Notes under the pieces: generated by a model
Seen by the model: the letters and a program-made list of their open reading frames with translations, nothing else
Databases searched by the model: none
Told to the model about the DNA's origin: nothing
In this document: positions 8,560-16,730 of the stretch, piece after piece
Layout: each line of letters begins with the position of its first letter
Numbering within the stretch: the stretch's first letter is position 1
Origin: Roseiarcus sp963794655
Lineage (GTDB): Bacteria; Pseudomonadota; Alphaproteobacteria; Rhizobiales; Beijerinckiaceae
Direction: 5' to 3'
NCBI GenBank assembly: GCA_963794655.1
Contig: CAWCEV010000008.1
Span: 1,550,001 to 1,614,000 of the forward strand
Length of the DNA stretch: 64,000 nucleotides
Translations under genes and position numbers: made by a program

Positions 8560-9630
8560 TCAGGCGCCCAGCAACGACAATTCCCTGCGCGGCTCTTTTG
8601 ACGGTTTCGCTTTTGGGGCGCCGCGCGAAGTAAGGTCTGCAACCGTCTCACGCTCAATCAGCGTGACGTCGCCGGCCCACCGCTGCACTTTCCGCCTTGG
8701 ATGATTGATCCGATTGAGCAGGAACTGAACCGCGTGTTCGGCAAGCTCTGCGAATGGCAATCTGATGGTCGTCAGGCTGGGACTGACGACCGCCGACCAT
8801 TGAACATCGTCAAATCCAACCACCGAGACCTCGTCCGGAACGGAAACTCGCATTTCCCAGAGGGCGCGAAGCAGGCCGATGGCGATCAGGTCGTGGCTGC
8901 AGACGACGGCGCTTACATCGGCGGGACGGAATTTCCCGCAAATCTCGTCGGTGATCACTTCCGACGCAGGCGTTACAACCTCCCAGACCACTTTTGCTCG
9001 ACCCTTCACGCGCTCGAGCAGGGCTTCGCGGCGATCGGGGATGCAGTCTGTCCTCGGGCTCGTCACCAGCCCAATCCTGCGGTGGCCGCGCGCCAGCAGA
9101 TAGTCGGCGATCATCGCTCCTCCCGCGGCGTCGTCCGACCTGACGGAATCCATTCCGCGTCTCGGCGAGCCGACCATGACCGTAGGCAGACGAAGATCGA
9201 AAAGGGCGGGAACGGATTCTGTCGTTATGACCCCTTCAACCGACATCGCCTTGAGCGTCGCGAGGCGCTCTCTCATTTGGCCGGGCGAATCGCCCGTGTC
9301 CACGATGAGGACCGAATATCTGTGCTTCCGCGCGGCCCTCTGCACCTCGTAGGCAAATTCGGGAAAGAACGGGACTCTTATGTCGGAGATTACAAGGCCG
9401 ATAGTTTGGCTGCGGCCCGTCCGCATCGCCTTCGCCGACAGATTGGGGAGGTAGCCCAGATCGGCGGCTATCTTGCGAATCTTTTCGCGAATGGGCTCGC
9501 TGATCGAACCATTGTCATTCACGACGCACGAAACAGTCTGCGCGGAGACGCCGGCGACCTCTGCGACGTCTCGCAGGGTTACAACTCCCCGTCGTCCGCT
9601 CCGTCGCCCCTTGCCCGTCGCTCCGCTCAT
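8560..9630 (-). CDS. LacI-family transcriptional regulator
   Basis: This is a sugar-responsive repressor with an N-terminal LacI helix-turn-helix (VTLRDVAEVAGVSAQTVS) followed by the hinge (PNLSAKAMRTGRSQTIG) and a periplasmic-binding-protein-like effector domain (GLVISDIRVPFFPEFAYEVQ, then DVSAVVCSHDLIAIG and VVGFDDVQWS). The recognition helix has Cys where most members have Arg (TVSCVVN). I start the gene at ATG 9630, which has GGGGAG just upstream, rather than at the longer in-frame start 75 bases earlier. It sits between the transporter and catabolic operons, and an identical 25-bp block precedes both, so it most likely regulates both. The inducer is unknown. Confidence 0.9.
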   Translation of the reverse strand: MSGATGKGRRSGRRGVVTLRDVAEVAGVSAQTVSCVVNDNGSISEPIREKIRKIAADLGYLPNLSAKAMRTGRSQTIGLVISDIRVPFFPEFAYEVQRAARKHRYSVLIVDTGDSPGQMRERLATLKAMSVEGVITTESVPALFDLRLPTVMVGSPRRGMDSVRSDDAAGGAMIADYLLARGHRRIGLVTSPRTDCIPDRREALLERVKGRAKVVWEVVTPASEVITDEICGKFRPADVSAVVCSHDLIAIGLLRALWEMRVSVPDEVSVVGFDDVQWSAVVSPSLTTIRLPFAELAEHAVQFLLNRINHPRRKVQRWAGDVTLIERETVADLTSRGAPKAKPSKEPRRELSLLGA

Positions 9631-10153
9631 CGGCTCCCCAACGCGTGCAGGCCCCCTCAAAATCGAGGCAAGTCTATCTCTGTCAAACTCAGGCTGACCA
9701 ATCAAGGCCGCCGCTCAATGATTCGGGGGGCCTCCCGCTATATGGCGCGCCGCTGAAGGGTGGGCCGACCCTTTCGGCAACGGCGGCAAACGAGCGGGTT
9801 GTCGCCCTGGAGGCGGCGAGCTCAACGTCGCGCCCTATCCTTTCCCGCGCGTCTTCGGCTCTCGAGGCCTCGTCCGCGCGCGGCCAACATGATCGTTAAA
9901 TTAATTTCTTGACAGCCGGAGTATCGAGATGGATTCATGAGACAAATGTCGAAGGCCGACGCCTGAGCAAATGAAGAGGGACGCCGAGCAGACGGAGAGC
10001 GAAACGGCGCCGCTTGCTTGTCCGACTGACACGTTCGCGCTTGCTCCGCCGGGCGTCGCGCGCGACAGGACAGATCGATAGCGCAAACTCGCAGGACGAG
10101 AATCGGCGGTGCGGGTTGGCGGACTCGCCGGAATCAAATTGGGGAACGGAAAC
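9631..10153 (+). promoter_or_regulatory. Divergent intergenic region with promoter/operator block at 9889-9913
   Basis: No convincing gene lies in this ~520-base gap. At 9889-9913 it holds GATCGTTAAATTAATTTC followed by TTGACAG, matching the block upstream of the transporter operon in 23 of 25 positions. TTGACA is a perfect -35; ATTCAT, 18 bases on, is a weak -10. The centre AAATTAATTT is a perfect 10-base palindrome, as expected for a LacI-family half-site pair. A leader of roughly 200 bases separates this promoter from the first catabolic gene. Confidence 0.6.
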
Positions 10154-11440
10154 GTGGCGGATCTGGTCGGCATAGCCATCGTCGGGTGCGGCGGAATGGG
10201 AAGACGTCACCTCGGCGGGGTGGCCGAACTCGCAAAAACCGAGCACAACAACATCCGCCTCGCCGCGGTTTGCGATCTCGATGTGCGCAAGGCTGAATCG
10301 CTCGCGGACGAGGCCCTGACCCTGCTCGGCGCACGGCCCAAGGTGTTCACCGACGCCGGGCGGATGGCGGCGGAGGTGGATGGGCTCGCGGGCGCCGACT
10401 GCACAACGGACACGCCAGGCCATCACAAGGTCAGCGCCAAGCTTCTGGATCTCGGCCTGCACACGATGTGCGAAAAGCCGCTTGCGCTCACGATCCGCAG
10501 CTGTGACCTGATTATTTCCGCGGCCAAACGGAACGGAAAAACACTTTCGGTCGCCGAGAACTTTCGCCGCGACCCGATCAATCGCCTCGTCCGCGCGCTG
10601 CTGGACGACGGCGCAATCGGCAGGCGCCAGTTCATGATGGAAACGAGCGTTTGGGGACGCGACACAATCTTCATCACGCCGTGGCGGCACATGAAGCTTA
10701 CGGGGGCGGTCACGCTCGACGCCGGCGTACACAACGCCGACATCATGCAATATTATTTCGGCGATCCTTCCTCGGCGTTCGGTCAGGCGCGTCTCTTCGA
10801 GAAAACGCGGCGGAAAGCGCCAGGCGCCGGTCCCGGGAATTTCTGGGAAGCCTGGGTGAAGGACTTCCCCGACGTCATCGAGCCGACCGGCGAGGACGCG
10901 ATTTTCGGCGCGATCAACTTCAAGAATGGCGCGATCGCACAATGGGTGTTCCACAACGGAGGCCATGGCCAACCGTTTCATCACCGCATGGTGTTCGGCG
11001 ACCGCGGCTCGATCTCAGCCCCTGGCGACCGCAACGGGCGGCCGGTGCGTCTCACGCTCGATAGCGGCGTGGATATCGACGACGAGCGCATCCTCGACTA
11101 CGCCCCGAGCTATAAATTATCGCCGGTCGCAGCCGAACTCTTCGGCGGAGAGCGGGTTTGGAAATACGATTTCGATTTCGTCACTACCGACCGCAAGATC
11201 ATCGCGCTTGAGCATCACGAATTTGCGGAGTGCATCCGCACCGGGGCAGCGCCGGAGGTCCACGGCGCCGTGGCCAGGCGCGCGATCGCCATGGTCTATT
11301 CGATGTTCGAGTCCGAGATCGCCGGGCGGCCGGTCACTATCGAAGAAGTCGAATCGGGCGCGGTCGACGCCTATCAGCGTGAGATCGACGAGCACATTGG
11401 CCTCCTCGACGGCGCCGCGCTGCGGGCCGCCGCGTCGTGA
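10154..11440 (+). CDS. Gfo/Idh/MocA-family sugar dehydrogenase
   Basis: This is an NAD(P)-dependent oxidoreductase of the Gfo/Idh/MocA family. An N-terminal Rossmann fold shows GIAIVGCGGMGRRH, the conserved EKPLA motif lies near residue 110, and the C-terminal substrate domain has DAGVHNADIMQYYFG with the family's catalytic His. Members oxidise sugars, inositols or sugar acids. I favour the GTG at 10154 because the Rossmann motif then lies near the start; an in-frame GTG at 10109 is the alternative. It leads the plus-strand catabolic operon behind the LacI-type operator block, 46 bases before the dehydratase gene, which suggests a sugar 1-dehydrogenase or a later sugar-acid oxidation. Confidence 0.88.
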   Translation: MADLVGIAIVGCGGMGRRHLGGVAELAKTEHNNIRLAAVCDLDVRKAESLADEALTLLGARPKVFTDAGRMAAEVDGLAGADCTTDTPGHHKVSAKLLDLGLHTMCEKPLALTIRSCDLIISAAKRNGKTLSVAENFRRDPINRLVRALLDDGAIGRRQFMMETSVWGRDTIFITPWRHMKLTGAVTLDAGVHNADIMQYYFGDPSSAFGQARLFEKTRRKAPGAGPGNFWEAWVKDFPDVIEPTGEDAIFGAINFKNGAIAQWVFHNGGHGQPFHHRMVFGDRGSISAPGDRNGRPVRLTLDSGVDIDDERILDYAPSYKLSPVAAELFGGERVWKYDFDFVTTDRKIIALEHHEFAECIRTGAAPEVHGAVARRAIAMVYSMFESEIAGRPVTIEEVESGAVDAYQREIDEHIGLLDGAALRAAAS

Positions 11441-11486
11441 TGCGGAAGATGATGCTTCAGGCGTGCGGGCATGAGAGGGCCGTCCG

Positions 11487-12596
11487 GTGAAGATCGATCG
11501 GCTGGTTCCCCATCTCGTCGACAATTGTCTGCTCGTTCTCGTTTACACCGATTCCGGACTCATCGGCGTCGGCGAGGCCGGTCTCTGGGCGCATCACCGG
11601 CTCGTGTTCGAAGCGATCAACGACCTCGCCGATTATTTTGTCGGCCGCGATCCCGGCGCCATGGAGCATCACTTCCAGGCAGTAACCCGCAACGCCCATT
11701 TTTCGGGACCGATCCTGTCCGCCGCTCTGAGCGGCGTCGATATCGCGCTGTGGGACATCCTTGGACAGTCGGTCGGCAAACCGGTGCACGAATTGCTGGG
11801 CGGGGCCTGCCGCAAGAGGTTGAAAGTTTTCGCCAACACCGCCGGCGACACGGTCGCCGAACATGTGGAGCGCGCCAAGGCCGCGGTCGATTCCGGCTTC
11901 GCGTCGATCCGGGTCATGCCGTTCCTTCCCGACTGGGAACGGCAGAACCCGTCGCAATACATCGGAGCAGCCGCGGAAATCGTCGCCTCGGTGAGGGCGG
12001 GAATCGGGAAGGACGTCGATCTCGGCGTGGAGATCCATCGCAATCTCGCGCCCGACGAGGCGATCACGCTGGCCCGCGAGATCGAGCCGCTTCGAATTCT
12101 TTATTACGAGGATCCGGTTGCCCCCGAAAGCCTCGAGGCGTTGCGATATGTGGCCGCGCACGTGAACATCCCGATCGCCTTCGGCGAGCGCGGCCATAGC
12201 CTCTTCCAATTCAAGGAGCTGCTCGACACGCGGGCCGTCGCGATGATCCGCCCGGATCTTTCGCTCGCGGGCGGATTCACGCAATGCAAGAAGATCGCGG
12301 CGTGCGCCGAGGCGTCATTTGTCAGCATCTTTCCCCATCTGATGGGGAGCCCGGTCAACATGGCCGCGTTCGTCCAGTTCGGCGCCTCCATTCCGAACTA
12401 TGCCCTGATGGAGAGCGGCTCGTCCCGGCTCGATGAGATCGTCGAGGAGCCGCTCACGGTCCGGTCCGGGCACGTGGCCGTCCCGGATCGTCCGGGAATC
12501 GGAATCAAAATCAGGGAGAAACTGTTGAGCAAGTTCCCCTACCGGCCCCACAAGATCACAACCGCGGTGCGAAGCGATGGCTCGGTGGCGCATTGA
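11487..12596 (+). CDS. Enolase-superfamily sugar acid dehydratase (MR/MLE family)
   Basis: This 369-residue enzyme belongs to the mandelate racemase/muconate lactonising family, D-galactonate/gluconate-dehydratase-like branch. The N-terminal capping domain is followed by the barrel with GVEIHRN (metal ligand plus catalytic His), YYEDPVAPE and AFGERG (second and third acidic ligands) and IFPHLMGSP (second catalytic His). These match sugar acid dehydratases rather than racemases, which use a KxK lysine; here that strand reads SIRVMPF. It would convert an aldonate to a 2-keto-3-deoxy acid. The GTG start at 11487 has GAGAGGG upstream. It is flanked by a sugar dehydrogenase and a lactonase gene, the expected pathway neighbours. 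Confidence 0.85.
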   Translation: MKIDRLVPHLVDNCLLVLVYTDSGLIGVGEAGLWAHHRLVFEAINDLADYFVGRDPGAMEHHFQAVTRNAHFSGPILSAALSGVDIALWDILGQSVGKPVHELLGGACRKRLKVFANTAGDTVAEHVERAKAAVDSGFASIRVMPFLPDWERQNPSQYIGAAAEIVASVRAGIGKDVDLGVEIHRNLAPDEAITLAREIEPLRILYYEDPVAPESLEALRYVAAHVNIPIAFGERGHSLFQFKELLDTRAVAMIRPDLSLAGGFTQCKKIAACAEASFVSIFPHLMGSPVNMAAFVQFGASIPNYALMESGSSRLDEIVEEPLTVRSGHVAVPDRPGIGIKIREKLLSKFPYRPHKITTAVRSDGSVAH

Positions 12597-12696
12597 GCAT
12601 GGCGCCCTGCCGACGTCTGGCCAGCATCGCTGTTGCGGGCCGGAACTCCGGGTTGGCCGGACGTTCCCGTACGGCCTGATGGGCGGATAGAGATAT

Positions 12697-13821
12697 ATGG
12701 CGCTCGATCTCGCCTTTTGCGGCGGCTACACGGACCCGTCGAGGCAGGCGGGATTCGAAGTGTCGCTGGACCGTCCGGTGATGGGGATGACGGGCCCGAC
12801 CGGCTCGAAAGGCGTCTATGTCTTCCGGCACGACCGGCAGACCGGCGCATTGACGCCGGTAGGCAGGGCGACCGCAGCCGTCAATCCATCCTTCCTGACG
12901 GTAGGCAGAGGCGGACGCTTTCTTTTCGCGGTCAATGAGGTCCGCGAATTCGAGGGGAAAGCCTCCGGCGGTGTGAGCTCCTTCGCGATCGACGGCGAGA
13001 CAGGAGAACTCCGGTTCGTAAACCAGGTCGCAAGCGGCGGAGGCAATCCCTGTCACCTGTCGATGTCGCACAACGGGCGGTTTCTCATGGTCGCCAACCA
13101 TGAGTCCGGGAGCGTGGCCGTTTTTGCGGTGGGCGAGGACGGAACGCTCTCGGACGTGATCGATCTTCATGTCGACGAACCGGTCGACGAGCGGCGTCCC
13201 CACGCCCACTTTGTCACGCCGGACCCCGACGGGGCTTTTGTCCTCACTTCAGATACGGGAACCGATCGCGTGATGGTGTATCGCCAGGACCCGGAGACCG
13301 GGAGGCTGACAGCCAACGATCCTCCATGGAGCCAGACGCATCCGGGTGGGAGCCCGCGCCACCTAGCCTTTGCCCCCGGCGGAAGGCACCTCTTCGCCAA
13401 TGGCGAGGCGGATCTCACGCTGTCCCTGTTTCGATATGATCGCGCTCGTGGCCGTCTCGACTATGTCCGGTGCGTTTCGACCGCGCCCGACGGCGCCGAC
13501 ACCCGGCAGCATTCAACCGCGCAGATGCTCGTCCATCCCAACGGACGGTTTGTTTACGTCGCAAATCGCGGAACGGACACCATCGCTGTCTTCGAGTTCG
13601 ATCAAGCTTCCGAGCAACTGGCGACCGTCGCCTTCGAACCCACGCGAGGCAAGACGCCCCGCAACTTTCAGATCGATCCAACCGCGCGCTGGCTCTACGT
13701 CTGCAACCAGAACAGCGACGGGATCGAATGCTTTGCCATCGATCCTGATACAGGCAGGCTGCGGCACAAGGGCCTGGCCGCGGAGGCGCCCGCGCCGACC
13801 TGCCTCCAGTTCAGCGCCTGA
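12697..13821 (+). CDS. Lactonase, 7-bladed beta-propeller (6-phosphogluconolactonase-like)
   Basis: This 374-residue protein belongs to the Pgl-type beta-propeller lactonase family. Blades are visible as repeated strand-turn units ending in short motifs: GVYVFRHDRQTGALTP, GVSSFAIDGETGELRF, SVAVFAVGEDGTLS, MVYRQDPETGRLT, IAVFEFDQASEQLA and GIECFAIDPDTGRLR. There is no signal peptide, so it acts in the cytoplasm. In this operon it would hydrolyse the sugar lactone made by the dehydrogenase to the aldonate used by the dehydratase, rather than serve the pentose phosphate pathway. The gene starts 100 bases after the dehydratase, and only 14 bases separate it from the next SDR. Confidence 0.85.
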   Translation: MALDLAFCGGYTDPSRQAGFEVSLDRPVMGMTGPTGSKGVYVFRHDRQTGALTPVGRATAAVNPSFLTVGRGGRFLFAVNEVREFEGKASGGVSSFAIDGETGELRFVNQVASGGGNPCHLSMSHNGRFLMVANHESGSVAVFAVGEDGTLSDVIDLHVDEPVDERRPHAHFVTPDPDGAFVLTSDTGTDRVMVYRQDPETGRLTANDPPWSQTHPGGSPRHLAFAPGGRHLFANGEADLTLSLFRYDRARGRLDYVRCVSTAPDGADTRQHSTAQMLVHPNGRFVYVANRGTDTIAVFEFDQASEQLATVAFEPTRGKTPRNFQIDPTARWLYVCNQNSDGIECFAIDPDTGRLRHKGLAAEAPAPTCLQFSA

Positions 13822-13835
13822 CGACGGTAAGCCTC

Positions 13836-14622
13836 ATGATCGGATCTTACCTCGAAAATCTCTTCTCGCTTGACGGGCGGGTCGCCCTGGTGACCGGCGC
13901 GAGCGGCGGCATAGGAAGCGAGATGGCTTACGCGCTCGCCATGGCCGGCGCACGGGTCGCTCTCTCGGGCCGATCCGGCGAAAGGCTGGAGAGCGCGCGC
14001 GCCAAGATTGAAGAGGGCGGCGGAAGCGCGACGCCCTTTCCGAGCGATTTCGAGCAAATCGAGGCGATCGAGCCTCTCGTGCGACGCGTCGGCGAGAGTT
14101 CTCGGTCCCATCGATATTCTGGTCAATTGCGCGGGCGTAAACCGGCGCGAGCCGGTTCGGGACGTCAAGCCCGCCACGTTCGACCGTCTCATCGACGTCA
14201 ATCTACGGGCGCCCTACTTCCTCAGTCAGGCGGTTCTGCCGGGGATGATCGAGCGAGGCGGCGGCAAGATCATCAACGTCGGTTCGCTGACCACAGGGTG
14301 GGGCGTCGGCAAACTGTCTGTCTACGGACTGACGAAGAGCGCAATCGGACAAATGACGCGCGTCATGGCCGTCGAGTGGGCGGAGCACAACATCCAGGTC
14401 AATTGCATTTGCCCGGGATGGATCAAGACCGCGCTGACGCAACCGCTGTGGTCCGATCCGGACAAGTCGGGCTGGATTCTCGGTCGGGTGCCGGCCGCCC
14501 GCTTCGGCCTGCCGAACGATCTCAGCGGCCTGACGATCTATCTCTCGTCGGCGGCAGGCGGCTACACCACGGGCCAGGTGCTCTACGTGGACGGCGGATT
14601 TACGGCTGGCGGACAATGGTAG
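13836..14622 (+). pseudogene. SDR dehydrogenase (gluconate 5-dehydrogenase-like), frameshifted
   Basis: The N-terminal half (LFSLDGRVALVTGASGGIG, cofactor-binding) lies in one frame and the C-terminal half (GPIDILVNCAGVNRREPV, then YGLTKSAIGQM with the catalytic Tyr/Lys and YVDGGFTAGGQW) in another. Removing one base near 14096 joins VRRVGE to VLGPIDILVN and gives a normal SDR of about 262 residues. The opening resembles gluconate 5-dehydrogenase-type enzymes. It follows the lactonase gene by 14 bases and would be the sugar or keto-acid dehydrogenase of the pathway. Whether the break is genuine or a base-calling indel cannot be decided here. Confidence 0.8.
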
Positions 14623-14659
14623 GTCGATGCCGGGGTCAAGAGCGCATAAGGGAGACAGC

Positions 14660-15475
14660 ATGAGGCTCGCCAACAAGATCGCACTGATTTCCGGCGGCAG
14701 TCACGGCATCGGCAAGGCGATCGCGCTCGCTTTCGCGAACGCCGGCGCGGACGTCGCGCTAACCTATCGCGAGCGTGAGAAGGGCGCGAGGGAAACCGCG
14801 CGGCTGATCGAGGCGGCGGGGAGGCGCGCCCTGGTGATGCGGGCGGACGTCACGCAAGCGGAGGTGTGCAAATCAATCGTGGAAGAGTGCATTGCGGCTT
14901 TTGGCCGAGTGGACGTGCTCGTCAACAACGCCGGAGGATCGCGCAAGGGCGAACTCTCCATGCTTCCGCTCGAGCACTGGCGATACACGTTCGACCTCTG
15001 CGTGACGTCCGCATTCCTGACCAGCCAGGCGGTCGCCCAGCATCTCATCTCTCGCGGGGCGGGCGGATCGATCATCAACATCTCGTCGGTTCACTCAACT
15101 CATGTTTGGCCCAACGCCGCGCCCTACGGCGCGGCGAAGGCCGCGCTCAATCGGCTGACGATGAGCATGGCTGTGGAGTGGGCGAACCGGGGCATCCGCG
15201 CCAACGCGATTGCGCCGGGCTATGTCAATACTTCGGAGACGGAAGAGGAAAAGCAGCGCTACGCCGCCGGCGACAACACTTCGGCGCCCCTGATCGCGGC
15301 GCAACGGACCGCAAAGCCTTCGGAGATCGCGCAGGTCGCCGTCTTTCTCGCTTCCGACGAAGCCTCATATGTGACGGGACAGACGATCTTCGCCGATGGC
15401 GGCCTGCTCCTTCCGGTGATCACGACGGCCGACTTCATCAGAGGCGATCGGGCTCCGCGCCAATTCGTCGGATAG
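14660..15475 (+). CDS. SDR-family oxidoreductase
   Basis: This is an intact 271-residue short-chain dehydrogenase with SGGSHGIG near residue 12, NNAG near 90, SSVHS with the active-site Ser, and YGAAKAALNR with the catalytic Tyr/Lys. The C-terminal TGQTIFADGG is typical of FabG-like sugar and alcohol dehydrogenases. The ATG at 14660 is chosen because GGGAGAC lies just upstream. It is the last gene of the sugar catabolic operon, 37 bases after the frameshifted SDR. In oxidative fucose- or rhamnose-type pathways two SDRs act, one on the sugar and one on the 2-keto-3-deoxy acid; this gene could be either. Confidence 0.85.
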   Translation: MRLANKIALISGGSHGIGKAIALAFANAGADVALTYREREKGARETARLIEAAGRRALVMRADVTQAEVCKSIVEECIAAFGRVDVLVNNAGGSRKGELSMLPLEHWRYTFDLCVTSAFLTSQAVAQHLISRGAGGSIINISSVHSTHVWPNAAPYGAAKAALNRLTMSMAVEWANRGIRANAIAPGYVNTSETEEEKQRYAAGDNTSAPLIAAQRTAKPSEIAQVAVFLASDEASYVTGQTIFADGGLLLPVITTADFIRGDRAPRQFVG

Positions 15476-15872
15476 ATGACAGCGGCTGCGCGAAAGAGGC
15501 GGCGACGACAAGGAACAGGTCCTCAACATCAGGATGACGCTCAATCAGGGCTCGCCCTCGCTCTTGAAGATTGGCGCGCACCCGCAAGTGCATCTCGTGC
15601 GGGTCCTCGCTGGTCTCCTGCTGGAGCACGATGGCCTCCACAACGGCTTTAGCCTCAGGATGCCTTTTTAGAGCCTCGTTGATCTGGGCTCTAAGGCGCG
15701 TTTCTTGCGATAAGTTTTCGCGCCAAGCGGCGCAGGCGGCGTCGATCATATCGGTGGCCTGCCCGAACCAGCGTTCGTCCCGTGTGCGAGTAGCCGCAAC
15801 GCCGCGCTACTCCACGGTATGTGGTTGGGCCATCGCGACCGACTGCGCAACCTCGGCCTGAGTTTTTGACAA
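15438..15872 (-). pseudogene. Small unknown protein gene with an in-frame amber codon
   Basis: I do not recognise this family. The uninterrupted part (ATG 15749 to 15438) encodes 103 residues, mostly helical and charged (for example ETRLRAQINEALKRHPEAK). The same frame stays open and protein-like upstream to a TTG at 15872 (LSKTQAEVAQSVAMAQPHTVE, then RGVAATRTRDERWFGQ), broken only by one TAG at 15807-15809. AGGAGG lies three bases before that TTG. A CAG-to-TAG change would explain the break and restore about 144 residues with a helix-turn-helix-like N-terminus. Its 3' end overlaps the upstream SDR gene by 38 bases, tail to tail. A 103-residue gene using the internal ATG is the alternative. 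Confidence 0.4.
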
Positions 15873-15940
15873 CTTCCTCCTGCTTTCATAGCGTATTGGG
15901 AATTAAAGTTCAGTCCGGCGGACAAGCGGCTGCGAAAGGT

Positions 15941-16363
15941 ATGAGGAAAAACCCGATGCAGGATCTGTTTCAAAAATACGTAGACGATCTGAACAAGCTC
16001 CGTGACGCCTTACATGATGAGCTAGCGGTCCAAGCGAGAGAGCTGTCAACGGCGATGGGCAACTACTCTCAGCGTTGTGAGGCGGTACTAGCATCGTTCA
16101 TGGAGAAGGTTTCGGCTTGCGGCGTGGAAGTCGAAGCGGCGGCGGCGGCAAGATTCAATGCGTTTCGGGGCCTTCCTGTGAACGCTAGTTTGCGTGATGT
16201 CGGTGACGAACAGCTCGCGCAAACCCCAATAGACGGGGATCAAGAGACAATCGAAACCGTCGCAGAGCGGGCGGTCGCTGATAGCTTGCTTGTCGAGAGC
16301 GATGGGGAGCGCAAGCTGCGGAGCCGCTCGATCACGCTTGTTAGATCAGACCCGGCCGCTTGA
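15941..16363 (+). CDS. Hypothetical protein, coiled-coil prone
   Basis: This 140-residue protein is not recognised. It is rich in Ala, Glu and Leu with heptad-like spacing (DLFQKYVDDLNKLRDALHDEL, then ERAVADSLLVESDGERKLR), suggesting helices or a short coiled coil; there is no signal peptide or membrane segment. The ATG at 15941 follows GAAAGG closely; a second ATG five codons later is possible. It is transcribed away from the amber-containing gene at 15438-15872, with a ~70-base shared upstream gap, and its base composition is lower in GC than the flanking core genes. It sits beside the tRNA-Lys gene, so it may be part of transferred DNA. Confidence 0.5.
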   Translation: MRKNPMQDLFQKYVDDLNKLRDALHDELAVQARELSTAMGNYSQRCEAVLASFMEKVSACGVEVEAAAAARFNAFRGLPVNASLRDVGDEQLAQTPIDGDQETIETVAERAVADSLLVESDGERKLRSRSITLVRSDPAA

Positions 16364-16505
16364 GCAGCTTTGTAGTCGTGATCCAGGCGTACATGCCGAC
16401 TTTGTCGATGAGGACTGTTGCTCCGTTTGCGACGGTTTGCGTACCTACCGCGCACCTAGCAACGATTTGATGTCCAGCAAATTTGCCCTAAGCCTTTGAC
16501 ATCGA

Positions 16506-16581
<76 letters not shown>

Positions 16582-16730
16582 ATCGCGTCCGCCGGGCGGC
16601 TTCGTCCGGCGAAGGGCGGCGTTTAGCAAAGGCGGGTTTCGCTGTCCAGCGGAAACGCCGCCCATGAGCCGACGCCAGATCGACTCCCGAACGCGGCCGA
16701 TCGAGCCGCGCCCGGCCGCGCCGGTCTTGC

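Noticed and set aside
9901..10984. A 349-codon minus-strand frame in and opposite the Gfo/Idh/MocA gene
   Set aside because: It is mostly antisense to a clear oxidoreductase gene and covers the operator block; no motif is visible.
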